A stretch of 64,000 nt of DNA from Marivirga lumbricoides. Lineage in GTDB: Bacteria; Bacteroidota; Bacteroidia; Cytophagales; Cyclobacteriaceae. Where the stretch lies: assembly GCF_014636295.1 (NCBI RefSeq), contig NZ_BMEC01000015.1, positions 99,620 through 163,619 of the forward strand, given 5' to 3'. A model generated the notes under the pieces. That model worked only from the letters and a program-made list of their open reading frames with translations. It did not search any database and had not been told where the DNA came from. Shown here in pieces: positions 1 through 8,829 of this stretch. How positions within the stretch are numbered: the stretch's first letter is position 1; each line of letters opens with the position of its first letter. The translations under genes were made by a program, and so were the position numbers.

Positions 1-74
1 GCTAACAGGGCTGTTAACACCAGGTACATCATACCAATCATCTTCTGTCTTGGGGTTTCATTTCCTCCAGCCAT
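1..74 (-). CDS. gldM: GldM N-terminus (partial, runs off window)
   Basis: Only the first 24 codons are inside the window; the ATG is at 74-72. The translation begins MAGGNETPRQKMIGMMYLVL and continues TALLA, the very conserved GldM start: a short polar head followed by the single inner-membrane helix. GldM is the periplasm-spanning partner of GldL in the proton-driven motor that powers type IX secretion and gliding. It follows gldL with a 28 bp gap, the usual gldK-gldL-gldM order. The rest of the protein cannot be seen. Confidence 0.9.
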   Translation of the reverse strand, partial: MAGGNETPRQKMIGMMYLVLTALL

Positions 75-102
75 AGATTTCTATTTAATAATTAACAATT
101 AA

Positions 103-912
103 TTAACCCTTCATTGCAGAAAGCATATTTCCATATACTTTATTCAATTGGGATAGATTAGTTGTAAGGTTCTTAACTTCAGTTTTAAATTGCTCGGTAT
201 CTTTAGATGCCTGAGTCATATTCTCCATAGCCACAGAAAGGTTTGAATAGAATTTATTCATTGCTTTTACATGGTTCTGAGAATCCTGCAATTCCATTTC
301 GTAAACCTGGTTTAAAGCTGATAGGTTTTTAGTAACTGCCTGTACTTGAGAATGATACTGTTTAGCGTCAACTGATGCATTTGACATTTCTGACATCGCC
401 TTAACAGTGCTATCGTAAGACTTATTCATTTCTAATAACGATTTGCTAGCAATTTTCACATTGTTTGCATAATCATTTGTTGCAACTGCTGCACTGCTTA
501 GGTTTGACATTTGCTTAGCTGACTCAGCCATGCTTTTCATCCCTTCACCTAAACTTTTAACCAAATCAGGTCCGATTTTACCGTCTTCTAAAACTTTATC
601 TAATTGCTGTGCTGTTGAAGGTCCTCCAGTAGTAGTAGCAATTGCTTTTTTTCTAGGGGCGCCATCATAGTCTTCTGATAATTCAGGGTAAACTTTACTC
701 CAATCAAGCTCCTCGTGCTTAGGTTCAAACGCACTTAAAAGGAATATAATTGCTTCAGTGGTAAGACCCACACCTAGCATTAAAGCTGCTCCCGGAAGGT
801 GCAAAATTTTGAACATGGCACCGACAATTACGATTGCCGCACCAATCCCATAAACCTTAGGCATTATGGTAGTAAAAAGTAATTCCTGAAATCCGCCTTT
901 CTTATTGCTCAT
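103..912 (-). CDS. gldL: GldL, inner-membrane T9SS/gliding motor protein
   Basis: 269 aa. Two transmembrane helices lie near residues 17-37 and 42-62, followed by a long Ser/Asn/Gln-rich helical cytoplasmic region with repeated LSxLNxVY-like segments. Lys35 (MFKILHLP) and Glu53 (GLTTEAIIF) match by position and context the charged membrane residues of Flavobacterium GldL, whose helix-2 glutamate is known to matter for proton coupling. GldL forms the motor with GldM, encoded directly downstream; gldK is 62 bp upstream, so the genes look co-transcribed. Confidence 0.95.
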   Translation of the reverse strand: MSNKKGGFQELLFTTIMPKVYGIGAAIVIVGAMFKILHLPGAALMLGVGLTTEAIIFLLSAFEPKHEELDWSKVYPELSEDYDGAPRKKAIATTTGGPSTAQQLDKVLEDGKIGPDLVKSLGEGMKSMAESAKQMSNLSSAAVATNDYANNVKIASKSLLEMNKSYDSTVKAMSEMSNASVDAKQYHSQVQAVTKNLSALNQVYEMELQDSQNHVKAMNKFYSNLSVAMENMTQASKDTEQFKTEVKNLTTNLSQLNKVYGNMLSAMKG

Positions 913-974
913 GTTTGTAGATATTTAATGGTTAATGCTTTTTATAACTTTTAAATTTTTCTTAGATAATTTAA

Positions 975-2012
975 TTAAAATTCTGAACCTGCTGATCTTC
1001 CTAAATAAGTCATAGCACATCTGAAACCTATATAAGCCCTTGTAGAATCCTTGTTTTCAAAGGCCCTGGTACCTGTCTCAAGATAATAAGCTATATCTTT
1101 CCATGAGCCACCTCTGATTACTTTTCTAGGCTCTGTCTCATCAAAGAACGTAGGGTTCAAATCCCACACTAATGGAACTGAAGCTGGATTATATGCATCT
1201 TCGCACCATTCAGATACGTTTCCTGACATATCATAAAGTCCAAAGTCATTTGCAAAATAAGCAGCGGTTGGTGCTGTATAGGCAAAACCATCATCAAAAT
1301 AGTTACCTCTGCCAGGCTTAAAGTTTGCAAGCATACATCCTTTTGCATTTCTCACATAAGGATTACCCCAAGGATACTTAGCCATATCTCGTCCTCCTCT
1401 GGCAGCGTACTCCCATTCTGCTTCAGATGGTAACCTGAAGGCAGGCATAGGAAATTCCCCCAAAGACTCTCTGTAAGAGTTCAGATATTCTGTTCTCCAT
1501 TTTGAGAAAACTTTTGCAGCTTCCCAGTCCACCCCAACAACCGGATAATCATCAAAAGCCGGATGCATATAATAATACTCCTGCATTGGATCTCCTAAAT
1601 GATGGGTAAAATCTTTCATCCAGACAGTGGTATCAGGATACAACTCCGTTTTTATATAGTCATTACCTAATGTTGAAGCAGAATCTTCGAACATTCTGGT
1701 AATAAATTGACGGTACTCATTGTTCGTGATTTCGGTATCATCCATGTAGAATCCACCGATTGTTACTTGCCTGTTGAAGTTGATTTGCGAATGTGCAACA
1801 TCCTCGTCAGCCTGGCCCATATGAAAAGTACCAGCGGGAACGGGAACCATTCCATAGGGTACGGACATATACCAGCCTTCCCGGCCTGCTACACCAACTA
1901 GCTCTCCCTGATCACCTGCTCCACCTCCAAAAAGACCACAGCCTTGAAGGAATAATGTAGCTACAAACACCAGTGATAGGCTTACATTTTTCAAAACACT
2001 TTTATTATTCAT
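975..2012 (-). CDS. gldK: GldK, T9SS ring lipoprotein (FGE-sulfatase fold)
   Basis: 345 aa from the ATG at 2012. A longer reading begins with TTG at 2030, but the ATG is preceded by an AGG-containing leader and gives a normal lipoprotein signal ending LFLQGC, with Cys25 as lipidation site. The rest is a formylglycine-generating-enzyme-like domain: PAGTFHMG, DDTEITNNEYRQF, RLPSEAEWEYAARGG, DMSGNVSEWCED and RGGSWKD all fit the family. In GldK the fold is structural: with GldN it forms the large periplasmic ring under the outer membrane of the T9SS. It sits between the SprF-like gene and gldL, the conserved order. Confidence 0.95.
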   Translation of the reverse strand: MNNKSVLKNVSLSLVFVATLFLQGCGLFGGGAGDQGELVGVAGREGWYMSVPYGMVPVPAGTFHMGQADEDVAHSQINFNRQVTIGGFYMDDTEITNNEYRQFITRMFEDSASTLGNDYIKTELYPDTTVWMKDFTHHLGDPMQEYYYMHPAFDDYPVVGVDWEAAKVFSKWRTEYLNSYRESLGEFPMPAFRLPSEAEWEYAARGGRDMAKYPWGNPYVRNAKGCMLANFKPGRGNYFDDGFAYTAPTAAYFANDFGLYDMSGNVSEWCEDAYNPASVPLVWDLNPTFFDETEPRKVIRGGSWKDIAYYLETGTRAFENKDSTRAYIGFRCAMTYLGRSAGSEF

Positions 2013-2081
2013 AACACCTATTTGTTTCAAACTAAACGCTAATATATTGCTATTTATTTATTTAACGTTTCACACCTTATT

Positions 2082-2110
2082 AATAAAACCCTCACTTGTA
2101 AGGTTTTATT
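2082..2110 (-). terminator. Hairpin between the SprF-like gene and gldK
   Basis: AATAAAACC (2082-2090) and GGTTTTATT (2102-2110) are perfect 9 bp arms around an 11-base loop. It lies 73 bases past the stop of the SprF-like gene and 70 bases before gldK. AT-rich and without a strong GC stem, so it may be a weak terminator, a partial attenuator that lowers gldKLM relative to the upstream gene, or an mRNA-processing hairpin. Confidence 0.4.
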
Positions 2111-2182
2111 GTATATTAAAGAAAATATAGAAATCTACTCACAATCTTCACAAAAAAGATATATTAAGCAAATATTTTACGA

Positions 2183-3139
2183 TTAATGTCGGAATCTGGG
2201 CGTTCTTACTACCTTTTTACCCGATGTAGATATTGCAGGAAGCCTGTAGCTTAGCATCACTTCATGCGATGTTAAACTCTTTGCATCCTGCGCCACTACT
2301 GTATAATCAAAAGCATATCCAAACCTTAAAGAGTTCTCCTTAAAGAAACTGTATCCGGCCATTATTATTATAGCTTCTTGTTGCCTAAATGACAAACCAC
2401 CCCAAATTTTATCTTTATAAGTGGCTATTGTTGAAATATCGAATGTGTAACTTGTAAATTCAGTTGACCTAACTAACACACTTGGCGTAACACTTACATC
2501 ATAAGTAAGCGGAAAAGTATATCCCCCGGTAAAAATTAACTCTTGAGGGTAACTATTTCTTTCTGCATCAGAACCAAAACCAAAGTCGGCTTCTATCATA
2601 TGATTAAAAGATACCCCTGCATAAAATTTCTCATGCTGAAAATGCAAGCCCATAGAAAAGTCTGGTCTTACTTCGGTGCCCTGAATATTTTCAACCACCT
2701 GGTCTTCATCATCAATAACGATATAGCCATCTTTATTAGTAGTGAGCGTTATAGCTCCAGCTCTAAAACCAATACTTAGTTTTGAATCTTTAATTCCTAA
2801 ATGATATGCTCCCGATGCCTGAACATGAATAAAGTTCAAGTTTTGGACATCATCATTTAATACATAAAAACCAAAGCCACTATTGAGCCTGTTAATGGGA
2901 GAGGTAATAGAAAGCAATTGAGTATTGAGTGAATTGCCCAGGCCATTGGTAGCTGAATAACCTGCCCACTGGGTTCTGTGTAGAGCTGTAAGTTTCGTAT
3001 AACCCTCCACTCCTGAGTAAGCCGGGTTATTATATATGTTATTAAACATATAGTGAGAAAACTGAGGACCTTGCCCCTTTGCTGCGGATGCAACAAATAG
3101 TATAAATACAAAAAATAATTTATGTATAGAGTGCTTCAT
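2183..3139 (-). CDS. PorP/SprF family outer membrane protein of the T9SS
   Basis: 318 aa from the ATG at 3139 (the longer reading begins with TTG at 3163 and has no signal peptide at its N-terminus). The signal peptide ends near SAAKGQ, and the mature part begins GPQFSHYMFNNIYNNPAYSG, the hallmark PorP/SprF opening. The remainder is alternating beta-strand, consistent with a barrel. Family members work with T9SS substrates or the GldKN ring at the outer membrane. Position directly upstream of gldK suggests this is the motor-linked copy (sprF/porP-like). A second copy fused to OmpA is at 42,741. Confidence 0.85.
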   Translation of the reverse strand: MKHSIHKLFFVFILFVASAAKGQGPQFSHYMFNNIYNNPAYSGVEGYTKLTALHRTQWAGYSATNGLGNSLNTQLLSITSPINRLNSGFGFYVLNDDVQNLNFIHVQASGAYHLGIKDSKLSIGFRAGAITLTTNKDGYIVIDDEDQVVENIQGTEVRPDFSMGLHFQHEKFYAGVSFNHMIEADFGFGSDAERNSYPQELIFTGGYTFPLTYDVSVTPSVLVRSTEFTSYTFDISTIATYKDKIWGGLSFRQQEAIIIMAGYSFFKENSLRFGYAFDYTVVAQDAKSLTSHEVMLSYRLPAISTSGKKVVRTPRFRH

Positions 3140-3358
3140 TTTATAACGTTTAGTTTCAGGCAAACAATTTTCAAGTCCTGATTAGTTCTAAGAAACAAGG
3201 AGTATTATTCTTAAAAGTAAGTTAAGAAATAACTCCCTTATTTCATAGACTATTTACTTTAGGGGATAAATATAATAAAAATTAACTCCGTGCAAGTAAT
3301 TATGTAATATATTTAAAGTAATTGTATAAAATCAAGCATTTAAAATACTTAATAACAG

Positions 3359-4138
3359 CTATTTAAGACCATTGCATTTTTTAATATATAACTCCAAAGC
3401 ACCTGTCATTGAAGGGGCATTAGGCAAAGGAGCTTCAATATCCAGAATTAAACCTGCCTCATTTGCTGCCTGGGCTGTTGTAGGGCCAAATACAGCTATT
3501 CTGGTTTTATTTTGCTGGAATTTAGGAAAGTTAACAAATAGTGAGTTAATTCCTGATGGACTGAAAAAAGCGATAATGTCGTAGCTAACATTATCAAGAT
3601 CTGATAAATCTGCTGCTACAGTTTCATAAATAATAGCTTCTGTAAAATTATAGCCATTATCGTTCATGTAAGAAGGGATATCATCCTTTCTTATATTGGA
3701 ACAAGGAAATAAATACTTTTCATTCTTGTGTTTTTTAATTACATCAAGGATATCCTGAGCGGTCCTTTCTCCCACGAATACTTTTCTCTTTCTTACCACT
3801 ATATATTTCTGCAAATAATTAGCAGTTTGCTCTGAAATACAGAAATACTTCATTTCAGGAGGCATTTCTATTTTACTATCCTTGCAAATCTTGAAAAAAT
3901 GATCAACAGCATTTCTACTGGTAAATATAATAGCAGTATGCTTTAAGATATCTATCTTTTGCTTTCTGAAGTCTTTCGCATTTATGGGATCTACCTTTAT
4001 AAACTGACGAAAGTCGATCTTAATTCCATATTTATCCGCTAGCTTGTGATAAGGGGAATTACTAATATCGGCAGGTTCAGGCTGTGAAACTAAAATACTT
4101 TTTACGGGATAAAAACGATCCTTTGTGGTTGTTGACAT
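3359..4138 (-). CDS. hemD: Uroporphyrinogen-III synthase
   Basis: 259 aa. It fits the HEM4 family: an N-terminal segment ILVSQPEP, a central IIFTSRNAVDHFF, then FPCSNIRKDDIP, FFSPSGINSLF and a C-terminal AVFGPTTAQAANEAGL, the two-lobed arrangement that closes hydroxymethylbilane into uroporphyrinogen III in haem biosynthesis. Cytoplasmic, no signal. It is 28 bp downstream of the DUF4271-type gene on the same strand; this hemD/DUF4271 pairing is common in Bacteroidota. The family is weakly conserved in sequence, so the call rests on these motifs and context. Confidence 0.85.
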   Translation of the reverse strand: MSTTTKDRFYPVKSILVSQPEPADISNSPYHKLADKYGIKIDFRQFIKVDPINAKDFRKQKIDILKHTAIIFTSRNAVDHFFKICKDSKIEMPPEMKYFCISEQTANYLQKYIVVRKRKVFVGERTAQDILDVIKKHKNEKYLFPCSNIRKDDIPSYMNDNGYNFTEAIIYETVAADLSDLDNVSYDIIAFFSPSGINSLFVNFPKFQQNKTRIAVFGPTTAQAANEAGLILDIEAPLPNAPSMTGALELYIKKCNGLK

Positions 4139-4166
4139 ATTTTCGGTTCTACAATAAAAAGATGAA

Positions 4167-5273
4167 TCAATAGAAATATTTAAGTCCTATTACAAATGGG
4201 AATATTTCTGTGGTGCAAAAGTAAGAAAATAAATATACATTAGTAAAACCACTCAGTTTTAATATTTTAAAATAGACTAAAAATACCCTTATTATATAGA
4301 ATAATACCAAAATGTTCCTTACCAAACTCCACCATATCTCTGGCAGAAATCCATTAAACAAATAAACAATTGCTGTGAAAATAATCAATAAAGTAATGAG
4401 GAGAGTACTAATATTAAGCATCTCTTTGATATAGAACGTATTGATTCTGCCCGACCTATACAACAATGACATTGTGAAAATCAGGAGTAGTTTAAGCACC
4501 AGAAGAATCACAATTGCACCCCAGTATCTCAAGAATCTCGAGACCACATCAATATTATCTGAAATGTTATAATTTGTGTCTGCAGGTTGAAAGTAGAGGT
4601 AGATAATTATAGCTGTAGCGAAAGTATATAGTATTGATAAGAATATTCCGTCCTGATCGAACAGTCTTACACGTAGATTATCTCCCTCATAAGGCCGGAA
4701 AGAAAAATTTCTCGAAACTGAAAATACATCAACAAACCTTTTAGAAAAGCTTAGCTTTAGACTTACAAGCAAAACAGAAAATAGTAACAATAATATCATA
4801 AAAATATTATTTAAGTGATTGTCACTTTCTTTTGGGGTTATATTCAAAGAAGCAACCGTAGCTATTTTCCCTTTAATTTTATGATACACTCCATAGTGTA
4901 AGTTTTCAGCTTTTGGATTTAATAGAATGGTAATTGAATCAGAAGTATATACTCTTTTTAAGCTATCGAGTGCTACATCAATAACATTGTTATTGGAAGA
5001 CTTACCAATTAAAGCTGAATTATCAAAAATATAGAATTCCTCATCGGAATGAATGTACAGGCGGCTATTCTCTTGCTTATGTGTGGAAAGACCGATCACA
5101 TATTTATCTTCATCTAAATTTAAGCTATGTTTCTCCAGCCATTCCAATCTAAATTGACCAGAGTCTTCCTCAGCAAATAAACTGAACACTCCAGAAGGTG
5201 ATTGGCTATTTCCAGGCCAGCTAATGAAAGAAGAAAAAATGATTATGATTAAATATTTATTCAAGGCGCTCAA
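4167..5273 (-). CDS. DUF4271-type membrane protein
   Basis: 368 aa; the start is TTG at 5273 (or TTG nine bases later), as no ATG fits. An N-terminal signal-like segment ends near WPGNSQ. A roughly 120-residue extracytoplasmic part follows, then about seven hydrophobic helices from residue 155 to the C-terminus (for example IFMILLLLFSVLLVSLKL and WGAIVILLVLKLLLIFTMSL). Size, layout and position before hemD match the DUF4271 family of Bacteroidota, whose role is not established. It starts 9 bp after the stop of the Omp85-like gene, so it is probably translated from the same mRNA. Confidence 0.7.
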   Translation of the reverse strand: MSALNKYLIIIIFSSFISWPGNSQSPSGVFSLFAEEDSGQFRLEWLEKHSLNLDEDKYVIGLSTHKQENSRLYIHSDEEFYIFDNSALIGKSSNNNVIDVALDSLKRVYTSDSITILLNPKAENLHYGVYHKIKGKIATVASLNITPKESDNHLNNIFMILLLLFSVLLVSLKLSFSKRFVDVFSVSRNFSFRPYEGDNLRVRLFDQDGIFLSILYTFATAIIIYLYFQPADTNYNISDNIDVVSRFLRYWGAIVILLVLKLLLIFTMSLLYRSGRINTFYIKEMLNISTLLITLLIIFTAIVYLFNGFLPEIWWSLVRNILVLFYIIRVFLVYFKILKLSGFTNVYLFSYFCTTEIFPFVIGLKYFY

Positions 5274-5282
5274 AATTAAATG

Positions 5283-6980
5283 CTAAAATACTGCTATATA
5301 TCCAAAATGCACTTTTGCAGTAGAAAAATTTATTTGTTCGTCTATCTGAGATCCTATTGCATAGATCAGTCGAAACCATCCATTCTTTGATTTTATGTCT
5401 AAACCAGCGCCAAAGGCATATACACTGCCTATGGAGTTATCTAATTGGGCTAAATCAGTTAATAAAAAAAAACTTGAATTATTGTCCAAGAAATATCTGT
5501 AATTTAAATTAAGCATTGCGTAGTAAGTTGTATAGAAAAAGTTTCTATCAAAGCCTCTAAGGTTTTGCAGGCCTCCAAGCCTAAGCAAATCATTATGAGA
5601 TAAAGCCTCATTTTCCACTATACCCATTTGCAACTTTTCTTCAAGCAAAAACCTCTTGCTCAACTTCTGCTGGCTTCCGAGTTCAATCATACCTGTATAA
5701 TTTGTACTACTAACTGGCACATTGCTCCATTCTTCCGGCAAATTTTCAACATTTCTTAACGTTTTTAAACCAACATCAAAATTCAAAATAAAGTAAAGGT
5801 TGTTTTTTAAAACAGGATAGGTCTCTTTCTGCCTGTACGCAACAGAGAAACCTGCAGAATTTATTCTGCTACTTCGAAAAGGATCATTATTTTGACTTAC
5901 CTCTGTTGAGTCAAAATCCCGTATAAGATTATTAAAAATACCTTTATAACTTACTCCCAATGTAATAGATTCGGTTACTGGGTAGAATACACCCAATTCA
6001 AAAGAGTTTTGTAGAAACGTGCTATCTTCCTGTAGCAATCCAAATTGAGAATTAATTCCCAAAGACGTTTTGAAAGCAGATTTTTGAGACAATTGGGTAT
6101 AAAGAAATTGTGAGCTGGCACTATACTTCTGCCAATTCAACTGCCAATTAACTGCTCTTCTAAAAAGGTTTTGAAAAGATACATCCACCTGCCCTGTAAC
6201 ATAAGTACTCTCACCTTCAGGCACTAAACCGATAAAAGCATCGAGCTGGCTATTTTTAATTTTCTCTACAAATAAGGTGATTTGACTTCTTCCATTGCTA
6301 AATTCTATGAGAGGGGGTTCGGTGAGTTTAATGAACCGAAGCTGTTTTAGCTTATCAGGGATGTTCAAATAATCGGACGTATTAAATAATTTCCCAACCG
6401 GCATATTTAAGAAATTTTGCAGGTAATTTACTTTTACTATTTCATTTTCTGATACTACCTCTATGGAATCGTAAACAATTTGATTTTTAAAGTCGATATC
6501 TACAGTAGCAAAGACACTCTTTTTAATAACACTGTCAATAATTAAGTTTGCCTCAGCAAATGGATACCCTTTATTATGAGCTTGTTCTTTTAGGTATTGA
6601 TTGAGTTTCTTTTTTAATAATAGTCTGTTAGCATATTTTCCATTTTCAAGTTCTTTAAAAAGTCTTTTTTCTGTCACTCCATTCATCCGATAACTTAATC
6701 CACCCCACATATATCTTTCATTTGGATAAAAAGTATAAATAGTAGAAGAATCGGTCTCACTTATTTCAAAATTCGCTGATAAAAACCCTATCAATTGTAA
6801 AGAATCTATTACAACAGAAGGCTTAAATTCCTTAGTGCCAGAAGCAGTTTCTTCTCTTATTTTTTGAAACGAATAATTTTGGGCCAAAACATTTATACTA
6901 AATAAATAAAGACAGAAGCAAAAGCCCTTTTTTAGTATATTTCGGGTTAACTTTGTAGTAACATTGGCAGGTATATACAT
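5283..6980 (-). CDS. Omp85 superfamily (BamA/TamA-like) outer membrane protein
   Basis: 565 aa from the ATG at 6980; a TTG at 6998 gives 6 more residues. A signal peptide ends around INVLAQ. Residues about 35-270 look like POTRA-type repeats; the C-terminal half is a barrel with the diagnostic Omp85 motif LGGLQNLRGFDRNFF followed by strands running to the C-terminal VHFGYIAVF. It is shorter than BamA (about 800 aa) and closer to TamA-like proteins; substrate unknown. Its first 17 bases lie inside the divergent hemW reading frame, so both starts share DNA. Confidence 0.8.
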   Translation of the reverse strand: MYIPANVTTKLTRNILKKGFCFCLYLFSINVLAQNYSFQKIREETASGTKEFKPSVVIDSLQLIGFLSANFEISETDSSTIYTFYPNERYMWGGLSYRMNGVTEKRLFKELENGKYANRLLLKKKLNQYLKEQAHNKGYPFAEANLIIDSVIKKSVFATVDIDFKNQIVYDSIEVVSENEIVKVNYLQNFLNMPVGKLFNTSDYLNIPDKLKQLRFIKLTEPPLIEFSNGRSQITLFVEKIKNSQLDAFIGLVPEGESTYVTGQVDVSFQNLFRRAVNWQLNWQKYSASSQFLYTQLSQKSAFKTSLGINSQFGLLQEDSTFLQNSFELGVFYPVTESITLGVSYKGIFNNLIRDFDSTEVSQNNDPFRSSRINSAGFSVAYRQKETYPVLKNNLYFILNFDVGLKTLRNVENLPEEWSNVPVSSTNYTGMIELGSQQKLSKRFLLEEKLQMGIVENEALSHNDLLRLGGLQNLRGFDRNFFYTTYYAMLNLNYRYFLDNNSSFFLLTDLAQLDNSIGSVYAFGAGLDIKSKNGWFRLIYAIGSQIDEQINFSTAKVHFGYIAVF

Positions 6981-8094
6981 ACATATTCCATTTTGCAAAC
7001 AAGCTTGTTTTTATTGCGACTTTCATTTCTCTACCAATATGGCATTAAAGGATGAAATGGCAAATTCTATTTGTGAAGAAATCAAGCTCCAGAAAGATTA
7101 TTTGGAAAATGAAAAAATAACTTCAATTTATTTTGGAGGAGGCACACCCTCTTTACTAAGTGAAAAGCAACTCTGTAAAATAATGGACACGCTTTATCGG
7201 TACTTTGCGATTAGTAAGCAAAGTGAGATTACTATAGAGGCAAATCCGGATGACATAACTCCTAAAAAATTAGCTGATTTATATTTAGCGGGAATTAACA
7301 GACTCAGTGTTGGTGTACAATCGTTCGATGAGAAGGTTTTGAAGTGGATGAATAGAGCTCACGATGCTACACATGCACATCAATGCCTAAAGTGGATAAA
7401 TGACAGCTCATTTAAAAATTATAGTGTTGATCTCATTTATGGAATTCCTATTAGTACGCATGCCAAGTGGGCTGAAGATTTAAAAAATCTTACAAAATAT
7501 CACCCTCCTCATATTTCTTCCTACTGCTTAACTATTGAGCCTAACACTGTTTTTGGGAAGTGGCAAAAAAAAGGAGATTTATCAGAGGCTTCTGAGGATT
7601 ATGCTGCCGAGCAATTTATGGAACTGACCAATTACTTAAGTGCTATTGGATATCAGCACTACGAGGTATCTAATTTTTGCCTTCCTACATTTGAATCAAA
7701 ACATAATAGCTCCTATTGGCAGCAGAAGCCATATTTAGGATTAGGTCCCGGGGCACATTCTTATAATGGTTTTAGCAGACAGTTCAATATTGCTAATAAT
7801 GCTTTGTTTATCCGATCAATTAAAGAAGGGAAATTGCCATTTGAAAAAGAAATATTAAGCCGCAACGACCAGATTAATGAATACCTCATGACTTCTTTAA
7901 GAACATCCGAAGGCTGCGACTTAGATTATCTACAACATAAGTACAATTACAACTTCCAAGAGGAAAATTCTTCTACCATCAATCAATGGCGAAAGCAGGG
8001 GCTATGCGAAGTAAATCAACAGAAAATAATCCTTACGCCAGAAGGAAAATTACTGGCCGACAAGTTAGCTGCTGATTTATTCCTTGTAGATTAA
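6964..8094 (+). CDS. hemW: HemW-type radical SAM haem chaperone
   Basis: 376 aa, starting with TTG at 6964: the next ATG would remove the catalytic cluster, and MAGIYIHIPFC is the family's usual opening. Cys11, Cys15 and Cys18 (CKQACFYC) form the radical-SAM 4Fe-4S site; GGGTPS is at 58-63; the HemN C-terminal domain fills the last 80 residues. Family members were long annotated as coproporphyrinogen III oxidase, but HemW proteins bind haem and deliver it to apoproteins. Its 3' end overlaps the convergent LytTR gene by 4 bp. Confidence 0.92.
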   Translation: MAGIYIHIPFCKQACFYCDFHFSTNMALKDEMANSICEEIKLQKDYLENEKITSIYFGGGTPSLLSEKQLCKIMDTLYRYFAISKQSEITIEANPDDITPKKLADLYLAGINRLSVGVQSFDEKVLKWMNRAHDATHAHQCLKWINDSSFKNYSVDLIYGIPISTHAKWAEDLKNLTKYHPPHISSYCLTIEPNTVFGKWQKKGDLSEASEDYAAEQFMELTNYLSAIGYQHYEVSNFCLPTFESKHNSSYWQQKPYLGLGPGAHSYNGFSRQFNIANNALFIRSIKEGKLPFEKEILSRNDQINEYLMTSLRTSEGCDLDYLQHKYNYNFQEENSSTINQWRKQGLCEVNQQKIILTPEGKLLADKLAADLFLVD

Positions 8095-8810
8095 AGACTC
8101 ATTAAGTCCTTAAATTTTGTGGCTTGCCTTCTGCTCACTTCCACTTTTTCTCCACCTTTTAACTTTACCATTAACCCTCCATTAAACCAGGTTTCTATTT
8201 CATCCACCCAGTCTAGGTTGATGATATGCTTTCTACTTACTCTGAAGAAAGATTTATTATCTAGCCGCTCATCTAATGCATTCAAAGATTTGTGAATCAT
8301 GGGTTTATACTTGTCAAAGTAAACCTTGATATAGTTACCATCCGATTCAAAAAGTCTTACATCCCTTAACCTGACAAACCAGCAGTTGTCACCGTCTTTC
8401 ACAAACACCTGATCGTTAATTGTCAGTTTGGATTTGTTATTTTTAACTTCATCAACAGTATGAATCTCTTTCCTTATTTTTTCAATGGAATCACCTAATC
8501 TCTTAGGCTCAATAGGCTTTAAGAGGTAATCAAGAGCATTAAACTCAAAAGCTTTAAGTGCATACTCATCGTAGGCGGTAGTAAATATAACTTTAGGTGT
8601 TCTATCCAGCGATTCAAGAAGCTCAAAACCTGTTTTTCCTGGCATTTGGATATCCAGAAAGATAAGATCAGGCTGTAACTTATCTATTAAATCTTCCGCC
8701 TCTTCAGCATTTACAGCTTCTCCTACAATTTCCACATCTTTATATTCAGCCAACAAATTCATAAGTTCTTTCCTGGCCAATCTTTCATCATCAATTACTA
8801 ATGCTTTCAT
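8091..8810 (-). CDS. LytTR-family response regulator
   Basis: 239 aa. The receiver domain spans residues 1-120 with acidic pocket DDE (7-9), phospho-acceptor Asp53 (IFLDIQMPG) and Lys in LLKPIEP. A LytTR DNA-binding domain spans about 138-236, with FESDGNYIKVYF and FFRVSRKHIINLDWV. It lies 19 bp downstream of its sensor kinase on the same strand, a standard LytS/LytR-type two-component pair. The target genes are not evident from the window. Confidence 0.95.
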   Translation of the reverse strand: MKALVIDDERLARKELMNLLAEYKDVEIVGEAVNAEEAEDLIDKLQPDLIFLDIQMPGKTGFELLESLDRTPKVIFTTAYDEYALKAFEFNALDYLLKPIEPKRLGDSIEKIRKEIHTVDEVKNNKSKLTINDQVFVKDGDNCWFVRLRDVRLFESDGNYIKVYFDKYKPMIHKSLNALDERLDNKSFFRVSRKHIINLDWVDEIETWFNGGLMVKLKGGEKVEVSRRQATKFKDLMSL

Positions 8811-8829
8811 CTATCTATAAATTTACAGT

